64,000 nucleotides of DNA from positions 39,855 to 103,854 of the forward strand of contig JAIYAY010000005.1 of the NCBI GenBank assembly GCA_027488785.1. The letters are read 5' to 3'. The DNA comes from Sphingomonadales bacterium (GTDB taxonomy: Bacteria > Pseudomonadota > Alphaproteobacteria > Sphingomonadales > Sphingomonadaceae). Below are positions 1 to 8,346 of this stretch, piece by piece (position 1 is the stretch's first letter; each line of letters opens with the position of its first letter). The position numbers were made by a program, and so were the translations under genes. Below the pieces are notes generated by a model. That model saw only the letters and a program-made list of their open reading frames with translations, did not search any database and was not told the DNA's origin.

Positions 1-1260
1 TGATGCGACCACGCCGCGGAACAGCAGCCCCACCACAAAAGCAGAAAGGATCGGCATCGAAACAAGACCGTTGAGCTGTTGCAGCAGGTTAATGATGCTC
101 TCGGCATTCTGATAAAGCGGCACGAGAGTAATCGCGACTACGGTCAGCAATATCGAGATCGCAGCGGCGAGCTTCCAGTGATCGTTGACCTCGCCTATAA
201 ACTGCTCGTGAAAATCGACTGAGTAGAGCGCTACGGAGCTGTTGAGCACAGCACTGAACGTGGTGATGACAGCTGCGGCGACCATCGCTGCAAATGCCCC
301 CGACAACCATCCTGGCAGAACCTGAGCAACCAGCATCCCATATGCAGCATCATTGACGTCGCCGAAAAGTTTGAACGCGACAATGCCCGGGATCACCACG
401 ATTGGGGGTACAATCAGAATGCGAATGGCTGCCGCAGCCATTACCCCCCTTTGCGCTTCCTTGACTGTGGGTGCAGCCATCGCCCGCTGGGTTATATTCT
501 GGTTGGTCGACCAATAGAATATCTGGATAAAAATCATGCCAGTGAACAATGTGTGAAACGGTATCGGCGAGTCCGATGCTCCGATCATGGTCAACCGTTC
601 AGCTGGAACTCCAGAAAGATCGAAATCAACCGCCGCTAACGCAAGAATGACGATCAGCATGGCTAAACCGAGAACGCCGATGCCAGAATATGTATCCATC
701 ACCGCAACGGCGCGTAACCCTCCTAATATTGCGTAAGCTGCCGAAATCACCCCAAGGATGATTGCAAAGTAAATGAGACTGATCTCGGTACTGAAGAGCG
801 ATTGCATGAACAGTCCCCCAGAATACAAGGCAGCGGGCAAATAAATCAAAACGTTGCCGAGCAGAAAGAGCGCCGAAATAAGCGTCCTGATACTCTTGCC
901 GTGATAGCGCTTCTCAAGCAGCTCGGTCACCGTCGTGCAGTTGTTCCGGTAATAGATGGGGACGAACACATAAGCGAGAATAAGCAACCCGAAAAATCCG
1001 CATATTTCCCACCAGGCAAGCAACGCCATCTGGTTGCCATTCATACCAACCAACTGGTCTGTTGATAAGTTTGTGAGCGTGATGGACCCGGCTATAAAAA
1101 GCCAGCTGAGTCCGCCGCCTGCGAGAAACACGTCCTTACTGGAACCGTCAAGGGCTTTCGACTGGCGAACCTTTAGCCACGTCGCGATGCCAATGAACGC
1201 TGTAATGGCAATACAGACTAAAATCTGCGTTCCGTTTGAAGTCGGAAAAACCTCTGGCAT
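1..1260 (-). CDS. SSS-family sodium/solute symporter (partial, 3' end outside window)
   Basis: This open reading frame runs off the left edge; about 420 codons are visible. The translation is very hydrophobic, with repeated membrane helices. It carries the N-terminal stretch DVFLAGGGLSWLFIAGS and the helix pair around STDQLVGMNG that typify sodium:solute symporters (SLC5/SGLT-like). It also has IQIFYWSTNQNITQRAMAA, a signature of the sugar branch of this family. I infer import of a sugar or galactoside across the inner membrane, because the gene is divergent from alpha- and beta-galactosidase genes. ATG at 1260 is preferred because GGGGAG lies just upstream. An in-frame ATG at 1275 has no ribosome site. 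The substrate is not deducible from sequence. Confidence 0.9.
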   Translation of the reverse strand, partial: MPEVFPTSNGTQILVCIAITAFIGIATWLKVRQSKALDGSSKDVFLAGGGLSWLFIAGSITLTNLSTDQLVGMNGNQMALLAWWEICGFFGLLILAYVFVPIYYRNNCTTVTELLEKRYHGKSIRTLISALFLLGNVLIYLPAALYSGGLFMQSLFSTEISLIYFAIILGVISAAYAILGGLRAVAVMDTYSGIGVLGLAMLIVILALAAVDFDLSGVPAERLTMIGASDSPIPFHTLFTGMIFIQIFYWSTNQNITQRAMAAPTVKEAQRGVMAAAAIRILIVPPIVVIPGIVAFKLFGDVNDAAYGMLVAQVLPGWLSGAFAAMVAAAVITTFSAVLNSSVALYSVDFHEQFIGEVNDHWKLAAAISILLTVVAITLVPLYQNAESIINLLQQLNGLVSMPILSAFVVGLLFRGVVAS

Positions 1261-1275
1261 CTGCCCACTCCCCAT

Positions 1276-1388
1276 TTGACGGCCAATGGATAGACCTTAT
1301 TGACGCTTTATAAAATTGTATCTTAATGACCTGAAATGCAAGTTGTTTAGATTTGAACCCATAGCCCTGGCCAACGTAGGACCTTTGT
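1276..1388. promoter_or_regulatory. Divergent intergenic region of the galactoside locus
   Basis: This AT-rich gap separates the symporter and alpha-galactosidase starts and must hold both promoters. TTGACG at 1300-1305 followed by an AT-rich tract is a possible plus-strand -35 region. I see no clear LacI- or GntR-type palindrome. An 18-bp motif at 1306-1323 recurs at 6413-6430 with one mismatch (see findings). Confidence 0.4.
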
Positions 1389-3485
1389 ATGACAGCGTCG
1401 ATTAAAACCTATCGGTTGGACGGAACGAGCACCAGCATTGTCTTTGCCAGTGACGGGTACATGATTGACCTGATCTATTTTGGTCCGGCGCTTCCCGAAA
1501 AGGAGGATCTGACGGTACTGGCAGCCATCAGCCAATTTGGTAGCCATGAAAACCAACCTGAGAACGTGACAGTTGGCGGTCTGCTACCCGAGGTTCGAAA
1601 CGGATTTTCGGGCAAACCTGCGTTAAAAATCCGGCAAGGCGTCACCTCCGTAGATACCTGTTTTGAATTACTCGATGTAACGTGCACCGAGGACAGACTG
1701 GTTGCGACTTGGAAAGATTGCGTCTGCCAAGTGCAAGTGTCGGCAATTTGGCAAGCTTGCGATAGCGATGTCTTCAAATGTCATTATCGATTGTCAAACA
1801 AGGGGAACGAAGTAATATTTTTGGAAGCGGTGCCGTCGCTCGTTCTGCCTTTGCCAGCTCATTTTACTGAACTGACAAGTTTTCCGGGTCGATGGGCGCG
1901 CGAGATGCAGGCGACGAGGCACCAACTGGGACCAAGCATGATCGAGATGCGATCAAGCGGAGGGAAGCCAGGATTTGACCCTGGCAACTGGCTCATTTTC
2001 CATAGCAACATCGACAGCAGCATATTGGGTTGCCATCTCGCTTGGAACGGCGATCACATCGCGCTTGCTGCCAGAGATCGTGACGGACAAGCAACGGTTC
2101 ATTTGGAAGCGACTCTTGATCGCAATGCCGCCGATCTTGTCCCTGGTGGCGCAATGACAACGCCAGTTAGCCTATTGTCCTTTGGCTTGAACGAAGATGA
2201 GTTCAGCCATAATTTTCACCAATATGTGCGGAAGGAAATACTGCCACTCCGTTCGGGATGGGGACCAAGAAAGGTCCATCTGAACAGTTGGGAGGCGTTG
2301 GGCTTCAAACTTTCGCAAGCGGCGTTGATCGAGCTTGCTAACGAGGCATCAGCACTTGGCGTGGAACGGTTCGTACTTGATGATGGCTGGTTCAAAGGAC
2401 GACGAAACGACAAGTCGGGAATCGGAGACTGGGTAGTCGACCCAAACCTGTTTCCCACAGGCCTTGGGCCGCTCATCGATCATGTTCGAATGAAAGGCAT
2501 GGACTTTGGCCTTTGGATCGAACCGGAAATGGTATCTCCCGACAGTGATCTTTATCGCATGCATCCCGACTGGTGCATCCATGATGGCTCAGAACGTCGC
2601 CCGACCGAACGAAACCAGCTGGTGCTCGATTTATCCCGGCGAGACGTGATGGAATATCTCTTCGCAGCCATAACTGATCTTCTCGCGAATAATAACATAG
2701 CGTATCTGAAATGGGATCATAACCGGCGGCAGTTTCCCTTGGGTGCTGGCCAAACCGAGGGCTATATTGAGCTGTTAAATGCAGTAACCAGCGCGCATCC
2801 CGACGTCGAAATCGAGCATTGCTCAAGCGGCGGTGGGCGTATTGATCTGCGAAGCCTTGCAATGGCGCATCGTGTCTGGCCAAGCGACAATAATGATCCA
2901 ATAGAACGCCTTCGGATCAACCGGAGCTGGGCCCGTTTTCTGCCGCTAGAAATAATGGGAAATCATGTCGGACCTTCACCCAACCCGATTACCGGGCGCA
3001 GAACGGACATAGATTTTCGCGCTAAGGTCGCGTTGTTCGGTCATATGGGTGTGGAGGCAAATCCGGCAGACATGGATGCGCAAGAGAAAGCGGTTCTGGC
3101 CCAGCATATCGTTCTTTATAAAACTTGGCGCGAAATATTGCATTATGGCAAGCTTTATCACCTTATTCATGACGACAGCGAAATTTATGGCCAGATCGTC
3201 GTGTCCGACGGGAAGGCTATTGCCTTTGCAGCGCAAACCGGTTTCGCCGAAAATTTCAATGTTACGCCCTTGCGATTTAAAGCGTTGGACAGCGATGCGT
3301 TTTACCGGGTTAAGTTGCCCAAGCCCTGGCCTCCCAAAGCCAGCGCGTATCTTGCCAATCCGGGTATGTGGGAAAATGGTGTGGTTTTGAGCGGAACGGC
3401 GCTTTTGGAAAAGGGATTGTCCCTGCCGCTTACCCATCCCGAAACGGCGTGGATTATCACGTTCGAAAAGGAAGCCGTCACATGA
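1389..3485 (+). CDS. GH36 alpha-galactosidase, 698 aa
   Basis: The enzyme hydrolyses terminal alpha-1,6-galactosyl residues, as in melibiose or raffinose-type sugars. The protein has the full length of family GH36: an N-terminal beta-sandwich, a TIM barrel and a C-terminal beta domain. Visible motifs are DDGWF at about residue 331, KWDHN with the predicted nucleophile Asp443, SSGGGRID near 477, and SDNNDP with the predicted acid/base Asp500. No signal peptide is apparent, so a cytoplasmic location is inferred. That fits import of intact sugar by the divergent symporter. The ATG at 1389 has an AGGA element upstream. The stop overlaps the next gene's start by 4 bp (ATGA), implying translational coupling. 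Confidence 0.93.
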   Translation: MTASIKTYRLDGTSTSIVFASDGYMIDLIYFGPALPEKEDLTVLAAISQFGSHENQPENVTVGGLLPEVRNGFSGKPALKIRQGVTSVDTCFELLDVTCTEDRLVATWKDCVCQVQVSAIWQACDSDVFKCHYRLSNKGNEVIFLEAVPSLVLPLPAHFTELTSFPGRWAREMQATRHQLGPSMIEMRSSGGKPGFDPGNWLIFHSNIDSSILGCHLAWNGDHIALAARDRDGQATVHLEATLDRNAADLVPGGAMTTPVSLLSFGLNEDEFSHNFHQYVRKEILPLRSGWGPRKVHLNSWEALGFKLSQAALIELANEASALGVERFVLDDGWFKGRRNDKSGIGDWVVDPNLFPTGLGPLIDHVRMKGMDFGLWIEPEMVSPDSDLYRMHPDWCIHDGSERRPTERNQLVLDLSRRDVMEYLFAAITDLLANNNIAYLKWDHNRRQFPLGAGQTEGYIELLNAVTSAHPDVEIEHCSSGGGRIDLRSLAMAHRVWPSDNNDPIERLRINRSWARFLPLEIMGNHVGPSPNPITGRRTDIDFRAKVALFGHMGVEANPADMDAQEKAVLAQHIVLYKTWREILHYGKLYHLIHDDSEIYGQIVVSDGKAIAFAAQTGFAENFNVTPLRFKALDSDAFYRVKLPKPWPPKASAYLANPGMWENGVVLSGTALLEKGLSLPLTHPETAWIITFEKEAVT

Positions 3486-5413
3486 GGTTGGGTTGCTGCT
3501 ATTATCCCGAACATTGGCCGGAAAACCTCTGGGCCGAGGACGCTCTCCGTATGGTCGAGACCGGTCTTTCGCAAGTACGCATCGGGGAGTTTGCATGGAG
3601 CAGGATCGAACCCGATCCGGGTCAATTCGACTGGGGATGGCTCGATCGTGCGATTGAAACACTCCATTCTGCTGGGCTAGAGGTCATTCTGGGCACGCCG
3701 ACCGCAACGCCGCCAAAGTGGCTGGTCGATACGATGCCTGACATGGTAGCGACCAATGAACATGGACACGCTCGCGTATTTGGATCACGGCGGCACTATT
3801 GCTTCAGCCATCGCGGTTATCGCGCTGAAGCAGCTCGGATCACCCGGGCGGTAGCGAACCGCTATGGCAAGCATCCGGCTGTAGTAGCTTGGCAGACTGA
3901 CAACGAATATGGTTGCCACGATACGGTGCTAAGCTTTTCCGACGCCGCGCGGCTGGCTTTCCGGGAATGGCTGGCAGCCCGCTATGGGACAGCGATGGAC
4001 CTCAATCGCGCGTGGGGTAATGTCTTCTGGTCAATGGAGTACAGAAGCTTCGACGAGATCGATTTGCCCGGTCTCACGGTGACTGAGGCAAATCCAGCGC
4101 ACTGGCTGGCCTTCCGTCGCTTCGCCTCGGACGAGGTGGCAGCCTTCAACCGCAGCCAGGTTGAGATACTTCGCGAACTCTCGCCCGGCCGCGATATTGT
4201 CCACAACTACATGGGCTTCTTCACCGAGTTCGATCATCACACGATCGCGGCCGATTTGGACGTGGTCGGCTGGGATTCCTACCCGCTTGGTTTCCTAGAC
4301 AGCTTTCCATTCACCGAAGCCGACAAACTGGCATATGCCCGCCAGGGCCACCCGGATATAGCTGCTTTCCATCATGATCTCTATCGCGGTTGTAAGCCGA
4401 GCGGCCGCTGGTCGGTGCTCGAACAGCAGCCTGGCCCCGTTAACTGGGCAAACCACAATCCTGCGCCGCTGCCTGGTATGGTTCGGCTATGGACGTTGGA
4501 GGCTATGGCACATGGAGCTGAATTGGTCAGCTATTTCCGCTGGCGTCAGTTCCCGCAAGCGCAGGAGCAACATCACGCAGGACTTTTGCTACCTGATAGT
4601 GAACCAGCCCTCGGTCTTGCCGAAGCCGCACAGTCAGCCCGTGATATCGCGATGCTGGGGCCAGTCGGCGATCCGCCTAAGCAAGTCGCACTAGTTTTTG
4701 CTTATGATGCGGACTGGGTCACCAAAATCCAGCCACAAGGTAAAGGCGTCTCTGCGCTGTGGGCTGCCTTTTCTTGCTATTCGGCACTTCGAAAACTGGG
4801 CCTCGATATCGACATCGTGCCTCCGGGCAGGCCTCTCGATGGCTACGCTCTGGTGGCCTTGCCTTGCCTGCCGATTGTGCCTGATTGCCTAGTCGCGGAA
4901 CTAAAGCGGTTTTCTGGTCAAATTGTAATCGGACCGCGAAGCGGCAGCCGCGATGCCGACTTTGCCATTTCCGATGGCCTGCCGCCCGGCCCCCTGCGAG
5001 CGCTGTTCCCCGGTAAGGTCGTAAGGGTGGAAAGCCTGCGTCCAGGCCTGACACATCCCGGCAAGGATTGGGAGATTGAGCGATGGCTGGAACATCTTGA
5101 AACTGCCACCGAACCTGAAATGATTGCTTTGGACGGCACGGTTGCATGCTGGCGCCATAGGCAAGTGCGCTATATGTCGGCCTGGCCCAACCAAGAAGTT
5201 GCACACGCCGTACTAGCGCGCGCAGCCAAAGACGCCGGCCTTGCCACACACGCTTTGCCCGAAGGCCTCAGGCTGCGTCGAGCCGGTGAGAATACGTTTG
5301 CCTTCAACTATAGTCAGACACCGGTCCACTTACCGGACACCGTAACTGGCCATTTACTGCTAGGCCAAAGAACCCTTCACCCGGCCGATGTATCGATACT
5401 CAAAGCCAACTAA
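3482..5413 (+). CDS. GH42 beta-galactosidase, 643 aa
   Basis: The start at 3482 is chosen because the protein then begins MRLGCCYYPEHWPE, the canonical GH42 N-terminus. AAGGA lies in the end of the upstream gene, and the two genes overlap by 4 bp. The TIM barrel carries WQTDNEYG with the predicted acid/base Glu142 and LEQQPGPVNW with the predicted nucleophile Glu314. The trimerisation and small C-terminal domains follow, so the protein is full length. No signal peptide is seen; the enzyme should be cytoplasmic and cleave beta-galactosides. With the GH36 enzyme and the symporter it forms a small galactoside-utilisation unit. The exact natural substrate is unknown. Confidence 0.93.
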   Translation: MRLGCCYYPEHWPENLWAEDALRMVETGLSQVRIGEFAWSRIEPDPGQFDWGWLDRAIETLHSAGLEVILGTPTATPPKWLVDTMPDMVATNEHGHARVFGSRRHYCFSHRGYRAEAARITRAVANRYGKHPAVVAWQTDNEYGCHDTVLSFSDAARLAFREWLAARYGTAMDLNRAWGNVFWSMEYRSFDEIDLPGLTVTEANPAHWLAFRRFASDEVAAFNRSQVEILRELSPGRDIVHNYMGFFTEFDHHTIAADLDVVGWDSYPLGFLDSFPFTEADKLAYARQGHPDIAAFHHDLYRGCKPSGRWSVLEQQPGPVNWANHNPAPLPGMVRLWTLEAMAHGAELVSYFRWRQFPQAQEQHHAGLLLPDSEPALGLAEAAQSARDIAMLGPVGDPPKQVALVFAYDADWVTKIQPQGKGVSALWAAFSCYSALRKLGLDIDIVPPGRPLDGYALVALPCLPIVPDCLVAELKRFSGQIVIGPRSGSRDADFAISDGLPPGPLRALFPGKVVRVESLRPGLTHPGKDWEIERWLEHLETATEPEMIALDGTVACWRHRQVRYMSAWPNQEVAHAVLARAAKDAGLATHALPEGLRLRRAGENTFAFNYSQTPVHLPDTVTGHLLLGQRTLHPADVSILKAN

Positions 5414-5443
5414 GTCCTCTGCTAGCTCAGCAATCTTCATGGC

Positions 5444-5474
5444 TTGACCCTATAGATACTACAGGGTGTAGATA
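5444..5474 (+). promoter_or_regulatory. MerR-family (CadR/PbrR/ZntR-like) operator-promoter
   Basis: The -35 hexamer TTGACC (5444-5449) and a -10-like TAGATA (5469-5474) are separated by 19 bp. The over-long spacer contains a dyad: ACCCTATAG (5447-5455) and CTACAGGGT (5459-5467), which match at 8 of 9 positions around a 3-bp centre. This is the architecture of metal-responsive MerR-family promoters, where regulator binding untwists the spacer. It points to the downstream SRPBCC-DUF3703 gene. No merR-type gene is found next to it or elsewhere in the window. Confidence 0.85.
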
Positions 5475-5508
5475 GATCACCGGATCTAAATCTGCCGAGA
5501 AGGAAAAA

Positions 5509-5547
5509 ATGTTTATCAAGCGCAAAATGATTGGAGGGACGCAGTGA
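5509..5547 (+). CDS. Putative 12-codon leader ORF
   Basis: ATG at 5509 follows AAGGA with about 5 nt spacing and opens a frame encoding MFIKRKMIGGTQ. Its stop TGA (5545-5547) overlaps the GTG start of the next gene (5544-5546). The ribosome site of that next gene (GGAGGG) lies inside this mini-ORF. Position and overlap suggest a translated leader that couples or tunes downstream translation. Expression is unproven, and the frame could exist by chance. Confidence 0.45.
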   Translation: MFIKRKMIGGTQ

Positions 5548-6338
5548 AAGTAGATCTCTCAACCACAATAAACCTTCCCGCCGAGGCTGTCTGGGCGGAA
5601 GTGCAGACTGCGCCGTTACTGATGCACATTGCGTGGCCGCTAATGCGGTTTGTGGCAGTAGGTAAAGGGCCGCGTAACGCATTCAAAGATGGTGGCCGCT
5701 ATCTTATGAAACTGCGCCTGTTCGGTTTCCTGCCGTTTGGAACGCAATGGATCGTAACCTCGCTGCACGAACCTGAAAACGGCACATGGCCCAAGCGCCT
5801 TCGCGACGACGGCCACAGCGCGATGATCAGGAAATGGGATCATTGGATTACGGTTGCGCCAAATCCAGATGGTGGCACAGATTACAGAGATGAAGTCGAG
5901 ATTTCGGCAGGTGTGCTGACCCCCTTTGTTTGGATCTTCGCGCAACTTTTCTACCGACATCGGCAGCGACGCTGGCGCGGGCTTGCGGCTACGTTGCATA
6001 CCCGCCGTCTGATCAAACATGAGATGTCAGACTTTGAGAAAGCCCGCTTAGAAGGCGATAGGGACTCCGCATGGCGAGCACTCGAACGCGCACATATCAT
6101 CTCGCAGCCATTTCTTGGGCCTCATCTTGGCAATCACCGGGCAATGCTGAGATATGCAATCGAGCAGCGCGATTGGCGTGAAGTTATGGGGCAGCTAGTC
6201 AGGATTGCTCTTGCGCCACTAGGCGCGCTGACTGGACGTATTCCTATCGGCAACACTGGACGGTCGAACGTCAGTGCGTTTCAGCAAATGCATATTCCAG
6301 ATGATTTGCGCCGCGCAATCGAACGCAAGCTACGGTGA
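5544..6338 (+). CDS. SRPBCC-DUF3703 fusion protein, 264 aa
   Basis: Translation starts at GTG 5544, supported by GGAGGG 8 nt upstream. Residues 1 to about 150 resemble the SRPBCC/START-like ligand-binding fold (an opening of the type DLSTTINLPAEAVWAEV, alternating beta strands). From about residue 155 the protein matches the DUF3703 pattern: a FEKARLEGDRDSAWRALERAH helix, then GPHLGNHRAML, RDWREVMGQLVRI and a closing GNTGRSNVSAF with IPDDL. DUF3703 proteins are often stand-alone and turn up near metal-resistance genes. The MerR-type operator upstream supports a metal- or stress-linked role. Molecular function is unknown; the fusion call rests on motif recognition. Confidence 0.75.
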   Translation: MKVDLSTTINLPAEAVWAEVQTAPLLMHIAWPLMRFVAVGKGPRNAFKDGGRYLMKLRLFGFLPFGTQWIVTSLHEPENGTWPKRLRDDGHSAMIRKWDHWITVAPNPDGGTDYRDEVEISAGVLTPFVWIFAQLFYRHRQRRWRGLAATLHTRRLIKHEMSDFEKARLEGDRDSAWRALERAHIISQPFLGPHLGNHRAMLRYAIEQRDWREVMGQLVRIALAPLGALTGRIPIGNTGRSNVSAFQQMHIPDDLRRAIERKLR

Positions 6339-6536
6339 TGAGCGAGTGGCGGCTTTTCGAAGATAATCACTAAGGGCCGCCTTTCAGCATCCCCCCACTT
6401 TCGGTCATCTGTCTTTATAAAATTGTGTCTGCTTTTGGTTGTTTCAACCAGCATCGAGAATGTCTGCAACTGGGCGCAAAGCTGCCGTTACGGTCCACAA
6501 AAAGTTTGTCATGTTGGCTGCACAGGTTTGATGTTT
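6339..6536. other. Convergent intergenic gap without a gene
   Basis: This gap lies between the SRPBCC-DUF3703 gene and the end of the terminase gene. It contains a near-copy (6413-6430) of the motif at 1306-1323. I see no convincing terminator, small gene or IS end. Confidence 0.4.
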
Positions 6537-7949
6537 TTATACACCCGCCAACTGAACCAGCTGAACCGCCTTCCCCATCCTTGAAAAATGCCAGCTCAAA
6601 AACTGACTGATGGAATCGACCTGGTCATCGTGACGGCCGTGCGGAAAGCTCGCGATCTCGGCCCGAAGATCATCAAGCCAAGGCGCCCGCTCAGGCAGCC
6701 AGACATGGCCAGCTTCGATGCGGGCTGATTGCGCATGCAAACGGGTTATTTTGTCATCTTTTGGCAGGAACGCGGTTGGATAGGGAATGCCATGATGCTC
6801 TGAACGAAGCTGCTGGATGAGGGATGTTCCTGACCCTTTGTCTTCAATGATGATGTTGCGGGCTTTCCATTGGGTTGCCTGTTCTACAATGTGCCGCTTT
6901 AGCGATGGAAAATCTCGCCGCGCCCGATCAACGTCAAGAAGATATAGGTCACTTCCGGCCACACCCCACGTTGTGCATACACTAAAGTCATGCTGTTCGT
7001 CTGCCTTTGAGGCTGTATCCCATGATTGGCAGATGGTCATTGCATGTTGTGGTGGCGGAACCGCGAAGCGCATGAACCAGGCCCACTTCACAACTTCGCC
7101 GTCGGGCGGAACTGGGCACTGTTGATACTGCGCCGAGAAGATCGTCGAGCCTAGTGCCAGCTTGAGCCCTTCAAGGACGGCTAGTGTTTCGCGCGCAGGG
7201 TGGAGGATGTCACCTGCCTTGCGGTCGTATACCTTGCCTGGTCCAATCGGGATCTGCGTATCCTCCTCGGCAATAGCCGGCAATCTGAGTGTAACCCAAT
7301 CATCAAGCGCATCAACATGCCCTGCCAGGTCATCCATGTGCAGGCGCTGCTGTACAAGAATGATTGCGTCGTTCGCCTTGTTGTTAAGCCGGGACAGTAG
7401 GGTTCGGCTGTACCATGCGTTGACGGCCTCACGCTTTGTCTGCGACATCGCATCTTCAGGCTTCAGCGGATCATCAATGATAATGAGATTGCCACCGCGA
7501 CCCGTAAGCGTTCCACCAACAGATGTTGCATAGCGGTAACCACGCTTGGTAGTTTCGTAATTGCTTTCCTGGTTCTTATCGGCGCTTAGCCGTGTCTCTG
7601 GAAAGAGCGCTTTGTACCATGGCGCCTGCATGACAGCGCGACAATCCGCCGCGTGCTTTGCAGCAAGGTCGTTGGAATAACTGACCGTGATAATCTTGGC
7701 GGTCGGATCATGGCCAAGGACAAAGGCTGGGAATGCGACGGAAGCGCAAACAGACTTAAGCGAGCGCGGCGGCACCTCAATCTTAAGCCGACGGATTTTA
7801 CCAATCCGCACCAACTCCAGGTGATAACACAGAGCCTCAAGGTGCCAATTGGGCAGAAACTGTTCACCAGGGCTCACGGTCGTAAATGCCTTTCGCGCAA
7901 AGCTATGCAAATTGCGACGCAGCAGAGCATCGAGAAGCCGGCTATCCAT
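6537..7949 (-). CDS. Phage-type terminase large subunit, 470 aa
   Basis: TerL proteins couple an ATPase motor to a nuclease that cuts concatemeric phage DNA. ATG at 7949 is chosen because it overlaps the end of the DUF5681 gene by a few bases and gives a natural N-terminus. The ATPase half shows a Walker-A-like PPRSLKS at about residues 60-66 and a Walker B LIIIDD at 155-160. The C-terminal RNase H-like nuclease shows the expected acidic residues: CQSWD (Asp310), IIIED (near Glu368) and HDDQVDS (Asp440/441). The gene therefore looks intact. No portal, capsid or tail genes accompany it, which is odd for a prophage. Confidence 0.9.
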   Translation of the reverse strand: MDSRLLDALLRRNLHSFARKAFTTVSPGEQFLPNWHLEALCYHLELVRIGKIRRLKIEVPPRSLKSVCASVAFPAFVLGHDPTAKIITVSYSNDLAAKHAADCRAVMQAPWYKALFPETRLSADKNQESNYETTKRGYRYATSVGGTLTGRGGNLIIIDDPLKPEDAMSQTKREAVNAWYSRTLLSRLNNKANDAIILVQQRLHMDDLAGHVDALDDWVTLRLPAIAEEDTQIPIGPGKVYDRKAGDILHPARETLAVLEGLKLALGSTIFSAQYQQCPVPPDGEVVKWAWFMRFAVPPPQHAMTICQSWDTASKADEQHDFSVCTTWGVAGSDLYLLDVDRARRDFPSLKRHIVEQATQWKARNIIIEDKGSGTSLIQQLRSEHHGIPYPTAFLPKDDKITRLHAQSARIEAGHVWLPERAPWLDDLRAEIASFPHGRHDDQVDSISQFLSWHFSRMGKAVQLVQLAGV

Positions 7950-8346
7950 TGTGCTTATCGCTATGTCCCCCGATGTCAAACAGGCCTGCATCCCGCAGGA
8001 TCGCCGCATCTTCGGCCAGCAGCGCGCTCAGGCTTTCCTGTCCCTTGTCGTCGGCATGGTGAACTTGATGCAGATTGATCAGCAGTTGCAAAGATTTGTG
8101 GTCCCCGCCCAGCGCCTTTTCACGAACCCGCCAGACAAGTGCGGTCATCGTACTCACATTTTTACGCCGACCGTTGACCGTTACAGGCACCGGCATTGCC
8201 ATGGCCCGCGCAATTTCGCTGGCAAGGTTGCGTTGCCCCTTTGGGCGCCCCTTGGGGTTACCTGAATGGCCAGGCTTAAAGCGGCTGTGCACTGGCGGTC
8301 TGCCATAGCCCACCTTGCCTTCGTCGTTGTCGTCGGTGTCAGACAT
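7942..8346 (-). CDS. DUF5681 domain protein, 134 aa
   Basis: The start at 8346 follows a strong GGGAGGC ribosome site and overlaps the end of the methyltransferase gene by 8 bp. The protein begins MSDTDDNDEG and then carries VGYGRPPVHSRFKPGHSGNP followed by KGRPKGQR, the conserved basic, glycine-rich hallmark of DUF5681. A helical C-terminal half follows. Function is unknown. Because DUF5681 genes commonly precede terminase genes, a small-terminase-like DNA-recognition role is an attractive inference, but nothing in the sequence proves it. Confidence 0.85.
   Translation of the reverse strand: MSDTDDNDEGKVGYGRPPVHSRFKPGHSGNPKGRPKGQRNLASEIARAMAMPVPVTVNGRRKNVSTMTALVWRVREKALGGDHKSLQLLINLHQVHHADDKGQESLSALLAEDAAILRDAGLFDIGGHSDKHNG

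Noticed and set aside
2976..3662. Long open frame on the minus strand
   Set aside because: It lies antisense across the end of the alpha-galactosidase and the start of the beta-galactosidase, both of which have clear catalytic motifs. The translation has no domain pattern.
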